Assembly: GCA_019694555.1 (NCBI GenBank)
Contig: JAIBBS010000085.1
Coordinates: forward strand, 1 to 33,983
DNA length: 33,983 bases
Direction of reading: 5' to 3'
Source: Nannocystaceae bacterium
Lineage (GTDB): Bacteria > Myxococcota_A > Polyangia > Nannocystales > Nannocystaceae
Positions within the stretch are counted from its first letter, which is position 1; the number at the start of each line of letters is the position of its first letter. Under the pieces are notes generated by a model, which did not search any database, was not told the origin of the DNA, and saw nothing but the letters and a program-made list of their open reading frames with translations. A program made the translations under genes and the position numbers. Positions 10,818 to 18,921 of this stretch are shown one piece after another.

Positions 10818-10823
10818 TAGCGT
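10818..10823 (+). promoter_or_regulatory. Candidate -10 element
   Basis: TAGCGT in the context TGCTAGCGTCGC, eight bases before the ATG at 10832. The context is nearly identical to one before the HTTM operon (TGCTAGTGTCGC, minus strand near 31913). It would give a leaderless or nearly leaderless mRNA. Confidence 0.35.
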
Positions 10824-10831
10824 CGCGGCGG

Positions 10832-13129
10832 ATGCGAGCACGCTCGGGATCGCGGTCGGGTCGGGTTGGGTCGTCGAACGTGCGCACGGTGTCGGGCCGA
10901 GCGCTGCACGCTGCCGCGTGCGTCGTCGCGATTGCGCTCGCGTCGTGTCGCCCCGAAGCGACCAAGCAGCCGCAGCCCGATCCCCACACCGCGCGGACGC
11001 CCGCGACGACGGAGCCGACGCTCGCAGATCGCATCGACCCCGGGCGGGTCGATGGCCTGATGGTCGGCATGCCCGCATGGGCACTGCATGAGCTCGGGAT
11101 CGATCGCGCACCCCACGACGCCGAGGCGCTGCGGGCGGCGCTGCAGTCCTGGCGCGGGCTGCCCAAGCACGCGAGCAGCGGGCAGCAGATCGCGGCTGCG
11201 GTGCAGATCGGGATGGTGTTGCTCGCGCTCGAGCAGGCCGCGCCCGCGGGCGCCGACGATCCCGAGCGGATGGTCGCGCTGGCGCAGCTGTACGGCGCGT
11301 TCGACATGCCGCTGCTGTTCGATCGCAAGGGCGTGTTCGGACAGATGCTGGCCGCCACCGCGCGGGTATTGGCACAGTCGACCGAGGGCGACGCCGACGC
11401 GCGCGCACGCGAGCTGTTGGCGTGGTTGCCCGAGGCGTTCTCGCGATTGCCGGGACTGCACCGCCGCGCCGTCGCGCGCCTGCTGCGTGACGCGCCGACG
11501 CGACCCGAGCTGCCCGATCTGCTCGAGGGCCTCGCCGCCGCGGAGACGCCCGAGTCGGGCAACCCGGTCGCGCTGCGCCGCGAGGCCCTGCGGCTGCGTG
11601 GGCGCTACGCGCTGCCGCAGCAGCGCCGCGCACTCGCGCAGGCGTGCTTCGACGCGCTGGATCTCGCGTGCGGCGACGCGGCCATGGCCGCGGCCGGTGC
11701 CGGTGACGGCGATGCCACGCCGACCAAGGCCGAGGTCGCGACCGAGCGCGAGCGTGCAGCGCGGGCGATCGCGCTGGCGAAGGCGAAGTCACTCGACGAG
11801 CGGCTCGAACGCGCGCGGCTGCTGCGTCAGCTGGGGCGCGTCCGCGATGCCCACGCGGCGTTCGCCTCGCTGCGTCGCGATGCGCCCAAGGACGCGCGCG
11901 TGCTCGGTGGCGAGATCGACGCGCAGCTGCTCATCGACCTCGACTTCGATCACGCCTACGAGACACTCGTCGCCGCGCCCGAGGCGCTCGAGCACCGCGA
12001 GCCGCAGTACCTCGAGCTGTCGGTCGGCGTGCGCGCAATGCATCTGGCGTACACGGTGCTGCCGACCGCGGCCGCGGGTGGGCTCGGCGCTGCGATCGAG
12101 GCCGTCTTGCCGCTGTTGCCCCCGCTGCGGCGCGACGTCGACGAGCTCGCGGCCGCCGGTGTCGACGTCGGCGTGGTGTTGCAGTTCGTGCTCGGGCTCG
12201 GCGACGAGCTGTTGCCGATCGTGCTCGCGGACGATCACGCGGCGTTGCTGGCGCTCGCGCGCGGGCTGCTACCGCGCGCCCAGGCCCTGCGCGCGCGCAC
12301 ACCGGACAGCCCGCACTCGCTCGACGTGCTCATCGCCGCGGCGCAGTTCAGCAGCGATGGCGAGGCCGCACGCGCGGCGCTGGCCGGCGCGCTGCCGACC
12401 GATCCCGCGCTGGCGCGTCGCGTGGCGATGACGCGGCTGACACTGGCGCTGACGTTCGATCGCGCCGAGGACCTCGACCCGATCGCGCGCGACCTCGACG
12501 CGCTGCCGCCGTCGTTCCCGCCGGCCATGCGCACGCGCATGCACGCACGGCTCGACGCGGTGCGCTGGCGCATGGTCGGCGACACCCGGGCACGCGACCG
12601 CGCGATCGAGCGCTACGGCACGCTGCTGGCCGAGGCCAACGACACCGCCGACGTGCCCGACCTGTCCAACCTCTCTGCGCTGCTGCTCGACACCGGCCGC
12701 CAGGCCGAGGCCGCGGTGCCGCTGGCGCGCGCGCTCGAGCTCTCGAGCGACGACAACGTCGCCACGATCCAGGCCGCGCTGATGCTGACGCCGATCGATC
12801 TCGCGGCGCTCGAGCGTGTGACCACCCGCGACGAGGGCCAGGCCGGGCTCGCGGCGCGGCGCGAGCTGGCCGCACGCACGACCGAGCCCAAGGCGCGCGC
12901 ACGCTGGCGCGCGGCCGTGCGCGAGGCCGAGGCCAAGCCGCCGGTGCGCGCGCGCGTGCTGCCCAACGCTGCCGGCCTCGGTGCCGACTCGTCGCTGCAG
13001 ATCGGCGTGGGCTACTCGACCGCGACCGGCCTGACGCACGGCCTGCAGCTCAACCTCGATGCCGGCCCGACGCCGCGGCTGTTCCCGCGAACGCCGGCGG
13101 TGCCTTCGTCGCGCGGCCGCGCACGCTGA
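10832..13129 (+). CDS. Large helical-repeat (TPR-like) lipoprotein
   Basis: This 765-residue predicted lipoprotein has a basic N-region, the hydrophobic segment ACVVAIALASC with lipobox LASC, then a Thr/Pro-rich linker. The body is almost entirely helical and Ala/Leu/Arg-rich, with repeated patterns like those of tetratricopeptide repeats (ERLERARLLRQLGRVRDAH; LLDTGRQAEAAVPLARALE). It is therefore probably a protein-protein interaction scaffold at the envelope. No enzymatic motif is visible. The last 60 residues contain a short strand-like stretch (SSLQIGVGYSTATGLTHG) that might contact the outer membrane. The ATG at 10832 gives a long N-region; GTG 10880 is an alternative nearer the signal. 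It is followed after 57 bases by the peptidase gene, and the two may be cotranscribed. Confidence 0.75.
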   Translation: MRARSGSRSGRVGSSNVRTVSGRALHAAACVVAIALASCRPEATKQPQPDPHTARTPATTEPTLADRIDPGRVDGLMVGMPAWALHELGIDRAPHDAEALRAALQSWRGLPKHASSGQQIAAAVQIGMVLLALEQAAPAGADDPERMVALAQLYGAFDMPLLFDRKGVFGQMLAATARVLAQSTEGDADARARELLAWLPEAFSRLPGLHRRAVARLLRDAPTRPELPDLLEGLAAAETPESGNPVALRREALRLRGRYALPQQRRALAQACFDALDLACGDAAMAAAGAGDGDATPTKAEVATERERAARAIALAKAKSLDERLERARLLRQLGRVRDAHAAFASLRRDAPKDARVLGGEIDAQLLIDLDFDHAYETLVAAPEALEHREPQYLELSVGVRAMHLAYTVLPTAAAGGLGAAIEAVLPLLPPLRRDVDELAAAGVDVGVVLQFVLGLGDELLPIVLADDHAALLALARGLLPRAQALRARTPDSPHSLDVLIAAAQFSSDGEAARAALAGALPTDPALARRVAMTRLTLALTFDRAEDLDPIARDLDALPPSFPPAMRTRMHARLDAVRWRMVGDTRARDRAIERYGTLLAEANDTADVPDLSNLSALLLDTGRQAEAAVPLARALELSSDDNVATIQAALMLTPIDLAALERVTTRDEGQAGLAARRELAARTTEPKARARWRAAVREAEAKPPVRARVLPNAAGLGADSSLQIGVGYSTATGLTHGLQLNLDAGPTPRLFPRTPAVPSSRGRAR

Positions 13130-13172
13130 TCGCGGCCTGCGATCGCACACCCGCGCGCGATCGCGGCTGTGG

Positions 13173-13178
13173 TACGAC
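13173..13178 (+). promoter_or_regulatory. Candidate -10 element
   Basis: TACGAC, eight bases before the ATG at 13187, in an otherwise G+C-rich 57-base gap. It resembles the short-leader arrangement seen before several other genes here. It is weak as a single site. Confidence 0.25.
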
Positions 13179-13186
13179 CGCGCGTG

Positions 13187-15166
13187 ATGGCCCATCGCCG
13201 CTCGCCGCTCGCCAGGTCGATGTCGCTGCTGCCGCCGCTGTTGCTCGCGTGGGCGGCGTGTCGCCCGGCGCACGGCCCGACCGAGCCGCCCACCCCGACG
13301 CCGACGACGACCCACGACGCACCGGCCGAAGCCCCCGCGAAGGTTGTGATCGACGGCGCACGCATGCATGCGCTGCTCGCGACGCTGGCCGACGACGCGA
13401 TGGCCGGTCGCTTCACGCTCGCGCCGGAGATCGAGACCGCAGCCACACTGCTGGCTCGCCGCTACGCCGAGGCCGGACTGCGCCCGGTCGGCAAGGACTT
13501 CCGCGTCGGCTATCCCGTCACGACCGGCGCCGCGCTGGCGCGGCCGCTGTCGATCGCCGTCACGCATCGCGGCCGCGCCCTCGCGATCGCTGCCACCGAT
13601 GTGGTCGCGCGCAACTTCGGCCCCGGCGGCAAGGCCAGCGGCGAGCTGGTGTTCGTGGGCTACGGCGTGCGTTCGACCGTGCGCGAGGACGGCAGCGCCG
13701 CCTACGACGATCTCGCAGGTGTCGACGTGAAGGGTCGCATCGCCGTGTTGATGCTCGAGGGCCCCGGCCGCGCCGAGCTCGACGAGCTGCTGCCACCTTT
13801 GCGCGACATCGTCGACGACGGCAACGCCCGCGTCGCGCAGCTGGTCGCCGAGGCCGACCACATCGCCGTGGCCGCCGCGCACGCGCGCACGCGCACGCGC
13901 CTGCTCGCGGTCCTCGGCCCGCGCCTGCGCACCGCCGAGGCCAAGGCCGTCCTGAGCACGCCCTCGGCCGATCCGGCGCTGCCGATCGATCTCATGGCGC
14001 TGCTGCAGCAGGTGCGTGAGCGCGAGGAGGCCGACGGGATCGCGTTCGACCCCCGCGAGCTGAGGCTCGCGCGCAAGCTCGAGCGCCTGCAACAAGCCGG
14101 CGCGATCGGAGCCATCGTCGTCAAGGCGCCCGCGACCTTCGTGGACGCGGCCGCGCGCGAGGCCGACGTGCTGCCCGAGTTGACGTCCTCGCGCGTGCGC
14201 GACCCGCTGCCCTTGCCGGTGGTGCAGCTGCGCTGGCGCGCCGCCGCGCGAGTGCTGGCGCCGATGGGCGTGCGACTCGAGCAGGTGCAGCGCGACATCG
14301 ATCGCGATCGTCGGCCGCGCTCGCGCGTGCTGGCCCGGAGTCGCGTGCAGCTCGACGTGGCGCTGGAACCCATCACGCGCGACGTGCCCAACGTGGTGGC
14401 GTACCTGCAAGGTGGCGACCTCGCCCACGAGATCGTGCTGGTGGGCGCGCACTTCGATCACATCGGCGCCGCACCCGGCGGGCAGTGCCGGCCGGTCCAG
14501 CGCAGCGACGGCCGGCGGGACGAGATCTGCAACGGCGCGGACGACAACGGCAGCGGCACCGCTGCCATCGCCGAGATCGCGCAAGCCATCACCGCGGCGG
14601 GCGTGAAGCCGCGACGCACGCTGGTGTTCGCGAGCTTCTCCGGCGAGGAGATCGGCCTGTTCGGCAGCGACGCGCTGGCCGACAGCCCACCGCAGGCGGC
14701 ACCGTTCGATCGCGGGCGCGTCGTCGCGATGATCAACCTCGACATGATCGGCCGACTCGGCGACAAGGGCCTCGCGATCGGTGGCCTGTCGTCGAGCCCG
14801 ACGTGGACGCCGCTGCTGCGCGAGCTCGGCAACCGCGGCATGCGCATCCTCTACGACCGCTCGGTCACGACGCGCAGCGATCACGCGAGCTTCTACGGCA
14901 AGAAGATCCCGGTGTTGTTCTTCTTCACCGGCGTGCACGCGGACTACCACGCACCCGGGGACGAGCTCGCCGGCATCGAACCCGAGGGCATGCGCCTGAT
15001 CGCGCAGCTCGCCGCCGACATCGTGGTCGAACTCGCGGCCGGGCGCGAGATCCCATTCGCCGAGCCCGCGACGCCGCTCGAGGGCTTGGTCGGCGCACTG
15101 CCGGGCGACAACCCGGCTACCGTGGTCGAGCTCGGCGCACCCGCGGCCGCCCGCCCCGCGCGATGA
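13187..15166 (+). CDS. M28-family zinc aminopeptidase-like lipoprotein
   Basis: This 659-residue predicted lipoprotein (signal SLLPPLLLAWAAC) is a co-catalytic di-zinc metallopeptidase of family M28, usually an aminopeptidase acting on peptides in the periplasm or outside. The ligand set appears complete: His422 and Asp424 in GAHFDHIG, the bridging Asp453 in NGADDNGSG, general base Glu487 and ligand Glu488 in SFSGEEIGLFGS, Asp519 in NLDMIGR, and His588 in ADYHAPGDE. The region before the catalytic domain has PA-domain-like pieces (GELVFVGYGVRS, VDVKGRIAVLM), split by a long helical insertion of about 130 residues (roughly 205-335). ATG 13187 gives a basic N-region before the signal; GTG 13169 is possible. 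Its last 50 bases overlap the convergent gene's 3' end. Confidence 0.92.
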   Translation: MAHRRSPLARSMSLLPPLLLAWAACRPAHGPTEPPTPTPTTTHDAPAEAPAKVVIDGARMHALLATLADDAMAGRFTLAPEIETAATLLARRYAEAGLRPVGKDFRVGYPVTTGAALARPLSIAVTHRGRALAIAATDVVARNFGPGGKASGELVFVGYGVRSTVREDGSAAYDDLAGVDVKGRIAVLMLEGPGRAELDELLPPLRDIVDDGNARVAQLVAEADHIAVAAAHARTRTRLLAVLGPRLRTAEAKAVLSTPSADPALPIDLMALLQQVREREEADGIAFDPRELRLARKLERLQQAGAIGAIVVKAPATFVDAAAREADVLPELTSSRVRDPLPLPVVQLRWRAAARVLAPMGVRLEQVQRDIDRDRRPRSRVLARSRVQLDVALEPITRDVPNVVAYLQGGDLAHEIVLVGAHFDHIGAAPGGQCRPVQRSDGRRDEICNGADDNGSGTAAIAEIAQAITAAGVKPRRTLVFASFSGEEIGLFGSDALADSPPQAAPFDRGRVVAMINLDMIGRLGDKGLAIGGLSSSPTWTPLLRELGNRGMRILYDRSVTTRSDHASFYGKKIPVLFFFTGVHADYHAPGDELAGIEPEGMRLIAQLAADIVVELAAGREIPFAEPATPLEGLVGALPGDNPATVVELGAPAAARPAR

Positions 15167-16232
15167 GGCGTTCGGCCTTGGGCGCGGGCATCCACAGGCC
15201 CAGCTCGAGACCCGCGATGATCTCGAAGCCACCGAGGCGAAACACGTCGCGCGTCTGCGTGCCCACGCGTTCACGCACGCGCACGACACCGCCGTCGCGC
15301 GTGGGCATGGCCGAGCCCGCCAACTCCAGCACCGGACCGATCACGAGCGCGCGCTCGTACGCCAGCAGCCGGGACCAGCGCGGCGCCACGCGCAGCACGC
15401 CGCCGATCAGCGGGGCCTTGCGCCGCGTGTCCGCGAGCGACAGCGCCGCACCGTTGCGCACGATCAGCCACGGTTCGACCGACAACCCCGCGGCGAGCGC
15501 GAGCTCGAACGCACCCGAGCGCCGGTTCCAACCGCCGGTCACGTCGACGCGCACGCGCGCGAGGCCCCAGCCGTTGCGCTGCAACCCTGCGCCGCGCAGG
15601 CCCACGCCGAGCGTGGGTCCGACGCGCCAGCGCATGGTCGCGATCATGCTGGCACCGCCGGCGGCGAGGCCCTGCGGCGACGGTGCGCCGACCGCCGCGA
15701 TCACGTCGCCGCGCATCGACAGGCCCCACTCGCGCCGCGGCACCGACGGCGGCAAAGGTGGCGGTGCGCTCGTCGGCGCGGGCGCGGTCCGCAGCGGTTC
15801 GGGCAGCGGCACGTCGAGCGCATCGGGCGTCACGCTGTCCTCCTCGATCGCCGCGACCAGGTTCGCGATCGAGGTCGCGAGCTCGCGCGGCCGCTCGGCC
15901 GCGGGCGCGAGGATGCGACGGCGGTAGGCGCGACCATCCGAGAGGATCAGCGCCAGCTCGGCCGCCTCGCTCTCGATGTGTCCCAGCTCGATGTACGCGA
16001 ACAGCTCGCCGGTGCGCGGCGGCCGGGCGCGATCGGAGCGCACGATGCCGCGGCCGTCGATGCGCAGCAGCAATCCCCGCTCGACCTCGTCCAGCTGCGG
16101 CATCTGGGCGTCGAGCACGATGCCGTTGATGCGGCCGCGTGCGATCGGAGCCGTCGCGACGTCGCCCGGCGACGGGGGCGTGGCCGCGGGCGCGAGCAGC
16201 ACGATTCCCAAGATGGCGGCGGTCGGCGGCAA
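15117..16232 (-). CDS. Putative outer-membrane protein of the sigma-factor operon
   Basis: This protein of about 371 residues has no family I can name. The proposed start is TTG 16232, just before a hydrophobic stretch (AAILGIVLLAPAA) that could be a signal peptide; it lacks a clear positive charge, so the start is tentative. The first 140 residues have mixed strands (RINGIVLDAQMPQLDEVE, GELFAYIELGHIESEAAEL). A Pro-rich linker follows (APAPTSAPPPLPPSVP). The last 190 residues show alternating hydrophobic strands and glycines (GPTLGVGLRGAG, GFEIIAGLELGLWM) typical of a small outer-membrane barrel. It is the last gene of the ECF sigma operon, 40 bases after the Cys/Trp-repeat lipoprotein. It overlaps the peptidase gene by 50 bases, tail to tail. 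Confidence 0.65.
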   Translation of the reverse strand: MPPTAAILGIVLLAPAATPPSPGDVATAPIARGRINGIVLDAQMPQLDEVERGLLLRIDGRGIVRSDRARPPRTGELFAYIELGHIESEAAELALILSDGRAYRRRILAPAAERPRELATSIANLVAAIEEDSVTPDALDVPLPEPLRTAPAPTSAPPPLPPSVPRREWGLSMRGDVIAAVGAPSPQGLAAGGASMIATMRWRVGPTLGVGLRGAGLQRNGWGLARVRVDVTGGWNRRSGAFELALAAGLSVEPWLIVRNGAALSLADTRRKAPLIGGVLRVAPRWSRLLAYERALVIGPVLELAGSAMPTRDGGVVRVRERVGTQTRDVFRLGGFEIIAGLELGLWMPAPKAERLIARGGRPRVRRARPR

Positions 16233-16272
16233 CCGGGCCCGATCTAAGCGCAGCTGCGATCGCGGCGCCAGC

Positions 16273-16968
16273 TCAATCGGGCACGCACGCGCCCTCGATC
16301 CAGGTGCAGCCGGGCGTACGGCCACAACCGGGCATCTCGAGCTCCCAACACGCCGGACAATCGATGGCTTCGCAGTGGCCCGTGCGCATGTCGCCCAGCC
16401 ACGTGCACACCGCCAGCCCGGTGCAGTCGCGATACGGCAGCTCGAGGCAATCGGGCAGCAGGCACGCGACCTCGATCTCGTTCCACACGCAGATCGCCGA
16501 GAGCGTGCACGCGTCGGCGCCGAGCTCGCTGCACACCGCACCCGCATCGGGATGGCACGCGTCGACGAAGCACTGATCGGTCGCGTACCAGTCGCACGCG
16601 GGCACCGCTTCGCAGGCATCGGCGTTCTCGATCGACGGGCATGCGCCGGGACCGTCGCCGGTGGTGCCGGTGGTCGTGGCCACCTCGGTGGTCGTGGGCT
16701 CGCCGGTCGGATCGCCGGTGGTGGTGGCGGTGGTCGTGGTGCCCGGCTCGCCGGTGGTGGTGCCCGCGCTGCCGCTGCTGCTGCCGCCGCCGTCGGTGCT
16801 CGCGACGGTGGTGCCCGAGCCCTCGGCGCTGCCGAGCGACGTACCGCTGCTGCCGGCCTGCGTCGTGGTGCCACCGCTGCTGCCGCTGCTGCCACCTTCG
16901 CCGACGAGGAACTCGGCGGTGCACGCCGCCGATCCCAGCAGCGCCGCGATCGCCAGCACGCGCGTCAC
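16273..16968 (-). CDS. Lipoprotein with four Cys-x5-Cys-x-Trp repeats
   Basis: This 231-residue predicted lipoprotein has signal VLAIAALLGSAAC with lipobox SAAC. About 90 residues of Gly/Ser/Thr linker follow, then a compact domain of about 120 residues with 18 cysteines. Within it I see four copies of Cys-x5-Cys-x-Trp followed 4-8 residues later by Cys: CEAVPACDW, CTLSAICVW, CTGLAVCTW and CGRTPGCTW. This suggests a string of small disulfide-stabilised modules displayed on a flexible stalk. I know no function for this repeat. The GTG start overlaps the preceding stop (GTGA), so it is the third gene of the sigma operon and is probably translationally coupled to the anti-sigma-like gene. An extracellular sensor or a target of the regulon are both possible. 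Confidence 0.75.
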   Translation of the reverse strand: MTRVLAIAALLGSAACTAEFLVGEGGSSGSSGGTTTQAGSSGTSLGSAEGSGTTVASTDGGGSSSGSAGTTTGEPGTTTTATTTGDPTGEPTTTEVATTTGTTGDGPGACPSIENADACEAVPACDWYATDQCFVDACHPDAGAVCSELGADACTLSAICVWNEIEVACLLPDCLELPYRDCTGLAVCTWLGDMRTGHCEAIDCPACWELEMPGCGRTPGCTWIEGACVPD

Positions 16969-18059
16969 GGCGACTCACCGAGCTCGCGCAGCGCCCGATC
17001 GCGGTACGAACCCTGCGGCATGTCCTCGAGGTACTCGCGCCAACAGCTGCGCTGGGCCTCGCCGCTCGCGCGACGACACAGGCCCGCGCGCGCGTCGTCG
17101 GCGAAGCGACCGTGGGCGAAGCGCTCGAGGTACGCGCGCCACAGCGCGGCCTCGCGATCGCTGTCGCCGCGGCGTCGCGCGAGCGTGAACAGGTCGCCGT
17201 AGGCGAGGTCGGCCAGGCGCGAGGTCCCGGCGAGATCGATGAGCGCCTCGAACTTCGCCTCCGCGGCCGCGAGGTCGCCCGCCTTCCACGCGGCGTGGGC
17301 GGCTTCGTCGAGCGCGGCGAGGCGCTCGGACAGGCTCGGCTCCGGTGGCGCGACCACGGCGGCGGGCTTGCTCGCGCGCCGCGGCTTGGCCGTCGCCGCC
17401 GCCGGGGGATCGAGCGGCGCCGGCGGCAAGACCTCGGGCTCGGGCGCCGCGCGCTCGATCGGCGCCGCCGCGCGCACGCGCGGCTGCGGTGCGGGCGTGT
17501 CATCGACCACTGCGCGCTCGGTCGAGGCACCGTTGCGATCGCCCTGGTGCATCGCCGCGTCGGCCTGCGCCGCGCGCTGGGCCTGCACGAACTGCACGCC
17601 CTCGATCACACCCACGCCGAGCACGACCGCAGCTGCGAGCGCGAGCGCACCCCAGGCGAGGCGGCGCAGGCCCGAGGCCGGCCGCGCCACGGCCACCGCC
17701 GGCGATGCGGGCGAGGCCACGCCGTTGGCACGCAGCGCGGTGTCGAGCTCCGCGTCGGCGCGCACGTCCGCGACGATCGCCGCGAACGCGAGATCGTCGC
17801 GGGTCGCCCGTCGTGCGCGACGCTGCTGCGCCAGCGACACCACCGGCTCCGCGGTCTCGACCTCCTGCACGACCGACGCGGGAAACTGCTCGGGATCGAG
17901 CGTGTGCGCGCGACGGACCACGGCCGCGAAATCCCACGGCACGTTGGCGTCCGTGACGTCGCGATCGATCCAGCCGCCGATGTCGGTCAGCAGATCCGCG
18001 AGCTCCGGATCGGGACCCGCATCGACGCCCTGCTCGAGCTCGGAGTCGTGCACGCTCAT
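16965..18059 (-). CDS. Membrane-anchored putative anti-sigma/regulatory protein with TPR-like tail
   Basis: This 364-residue protein is encoded directly after the ECF sigma factor with an ATGA overlap, the usual place for an anti-sigma factor. The N-terminal 125 residues are cytoplasmic and acidic/helical, and lack the His-x3-Cys-x2-Cys zinc motif of classical ZAS anti-sigma domains. One membrane segment follows (GALALAAAVVLGVGVIEGV, about residues 137-155), then a Pro/Ala-rich periplasmic linker. The C-terminal 110 residues are helical and TPR-like (AAWKAGDLAAAEAKFEAL, AYGDLFTLARRRGDSDREA), reminiscent of YbgF/BamD-type repeats. A strong Shine-Dalgarno, GGAGG, lies seven bases before the ATG. 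The regulatory role rests on position and topology, not on a recognised domain. Confidence 0.75.
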   Translation of the reverse strand: MSVHDSELEQGVDAGPDPELADLLTDIGGWIDRDVTDANVPWDFAAVVRRAHTLDPEQFPASVVQEVETAEPVVSLAQQRRARRATRDDLAFAAIVADVRADAELDTALRANGVASPASPAVAVARPASGLRRLAWGALALAAAVVLGVGVIEGVQFVQAQRAAQADAAMHQGDRNGASTERAVVDDTPAPQPRVRAAAPIERAAPEPEVLPPAPLDPPAAATAKPRRASKPAAVVAPPEPSLSERLAALDEAAHAAWKAGDLAAAEAKFEALIDLAGTSRLADLAYGDLFTLARRRGDSDREAALWRAYLERFAHGRFADDARAGLCRRASGEAQRSCWREYLEDMPQGSYRDRALRELGESP

Positions 18060-18739
18060 GACGCGCCCTCCTCCGGCAGCGGCGCGAGCCAGCCCAGCTT
18101 CTCCAGCTCGCCGCGCAGGCGCTGCCGCGCGCGCGTGGCCCGGACCGCGAGGTTGCCCGGCGAGATGCCCAGCTGCGCCGCGGCCTCGGCCGGCGGCAGG
18201 CCCTCGAGGTCGCGCAGCACGAAGGCCTCGCGCAGGTGCTCGGGCAGCTCGGCCAGCAGCGCGTAGACCACCCGCGCCCGCTCGCGCGCGAGATGATTGC
18301 GATCGACGTCGGCGCTGGGCGCCGCCTCGCGCACGGTGTTCATCGCGCGCAGGCGATCGTGCGCGAGCGCGGTGCTGCTCTGCGAGCGCCAGTGGTTGCG
18401 CACGACGTTGACCGCGATGCCGTGCAGCCAGGTCGAGAACGCCGAGCGGTTGTCGAAGTCCCGCAGCGACACCAGCGCGCGCGCGAAGGTCTCCTGCACG
18501 AGGTCCTCGACCGCGGCCTGCTCACCGGCGAGGTAGCGCACGTGGCGGAACACCGACTCGAAGTACAGCTGGTACAGCTGCGCCCACGCATCGGTGCGAC
18601 CGGTGCGTGCCGCCTCGACCAACAGGTCCACGTCCGTGGCCGGGGCACGGCGCAGCGGCTGGACGCGGGGCTCGGTGTTCACGCGCGGCAACGGGGTGAC
18701 CTCTGACGGATCGGTGAGTGACGCGAGCGGGCGGTCCAT
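18056..18739 (-). CDS. ECF-type RNA polymerase sigma factor
   Basis: This 227-residue extracytoplasmic-function sigma-70 family factor directs RNA polymerase to its own promoter set. Region 2 is clear (LYQLYFESVFRHVRYLAG, then EDLVQETFARAL and FSTWLHGIAVNVVRNHWR). Region 4 is equally clear (LAELPEHLREAFVLRDLEG, then AAAQLGISPGNLAVRATRAR, the helix-turn-helix). A variable linker joins them, and there is no region 3. The N-terminal extension of about 35 residues before region 2 is basic and Pro-rich. ATG 18739 was chosen; an in-frame GTG lies 15 bases further upstream. It leads a four-gene operon whose second and third genes overlap their neighbours by four bases, and it diverges from the Ser/Thr kinase gene across 182 bases. 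Confidence 0.93.
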   Translation of the reverse strand: MDRPLASLTDPSEVTPLPRVNTEPRVQPLRRAPATDVDLLVEAARTGRTDAWAQLYQLYFESVFRHVRYLAGEQAAVEDLVQETFARALVSLRDFDNRSAFSTWLHGIAVNVVRNHWRSQSSTALAHDRLRAMNTVREAAPSADVDRNHLARERARVVYALLAELPEHLREAFVLRDLEGLPPAEAAAQLGISPGNLAVRATRARQRLRGELEKLGWLAPLPEEGAS

Positions 18740-18921
18740 TACGTGGGCCCGCACACGCGCGCGATCCAGGGTCGCAGATCCGCGGCCGAAGCCGCATCAG
18801 CCGGGGTTTCGCGGGGGATTCCCGGCCCGCGGACGGCGACGGTCGCCGCGCGGGTCCGCGCCTCGCCGGGGCCCGCGCCGGGCACGGCGTGTCGGGCACC
18901 AGGCTACACTGGGGCGGCGCG
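18740..18921. promoter_or_regulatory. Divergent promoter region, sigma operon / kinase
   Basis: These 182 bases separate the divergent sigma-factor and kinase starts and must hold both promoters. On the plus strand TACACT (18905-18910) lies 11 bases before the kinase ATG and is a plausible -10. I see no convincing -10 on the minus side. If the sigma factor controls its own operon, its recognition motif should be here. Confidence 0.4.

Noticed and set aside
8411..10831. A very long plus-strand open frame running from opposite the helicase gene into the 10832 lipoprotein gene
   Set aside because: The first 800 codons are the antisense of the HelD-like gene and have no family signature. High G+C removes stop codons from such frames. 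Only the part from 10832, with its signal peptide and lipobox, is believable.
12269..15289. A minus-strand open frame of about 1000 codons opposite the peptidase and lipoprotein genes
   Set aside because: It is composition-driven antisense sequence. The M28 zinc ligands on the plus strand show which strand codes.
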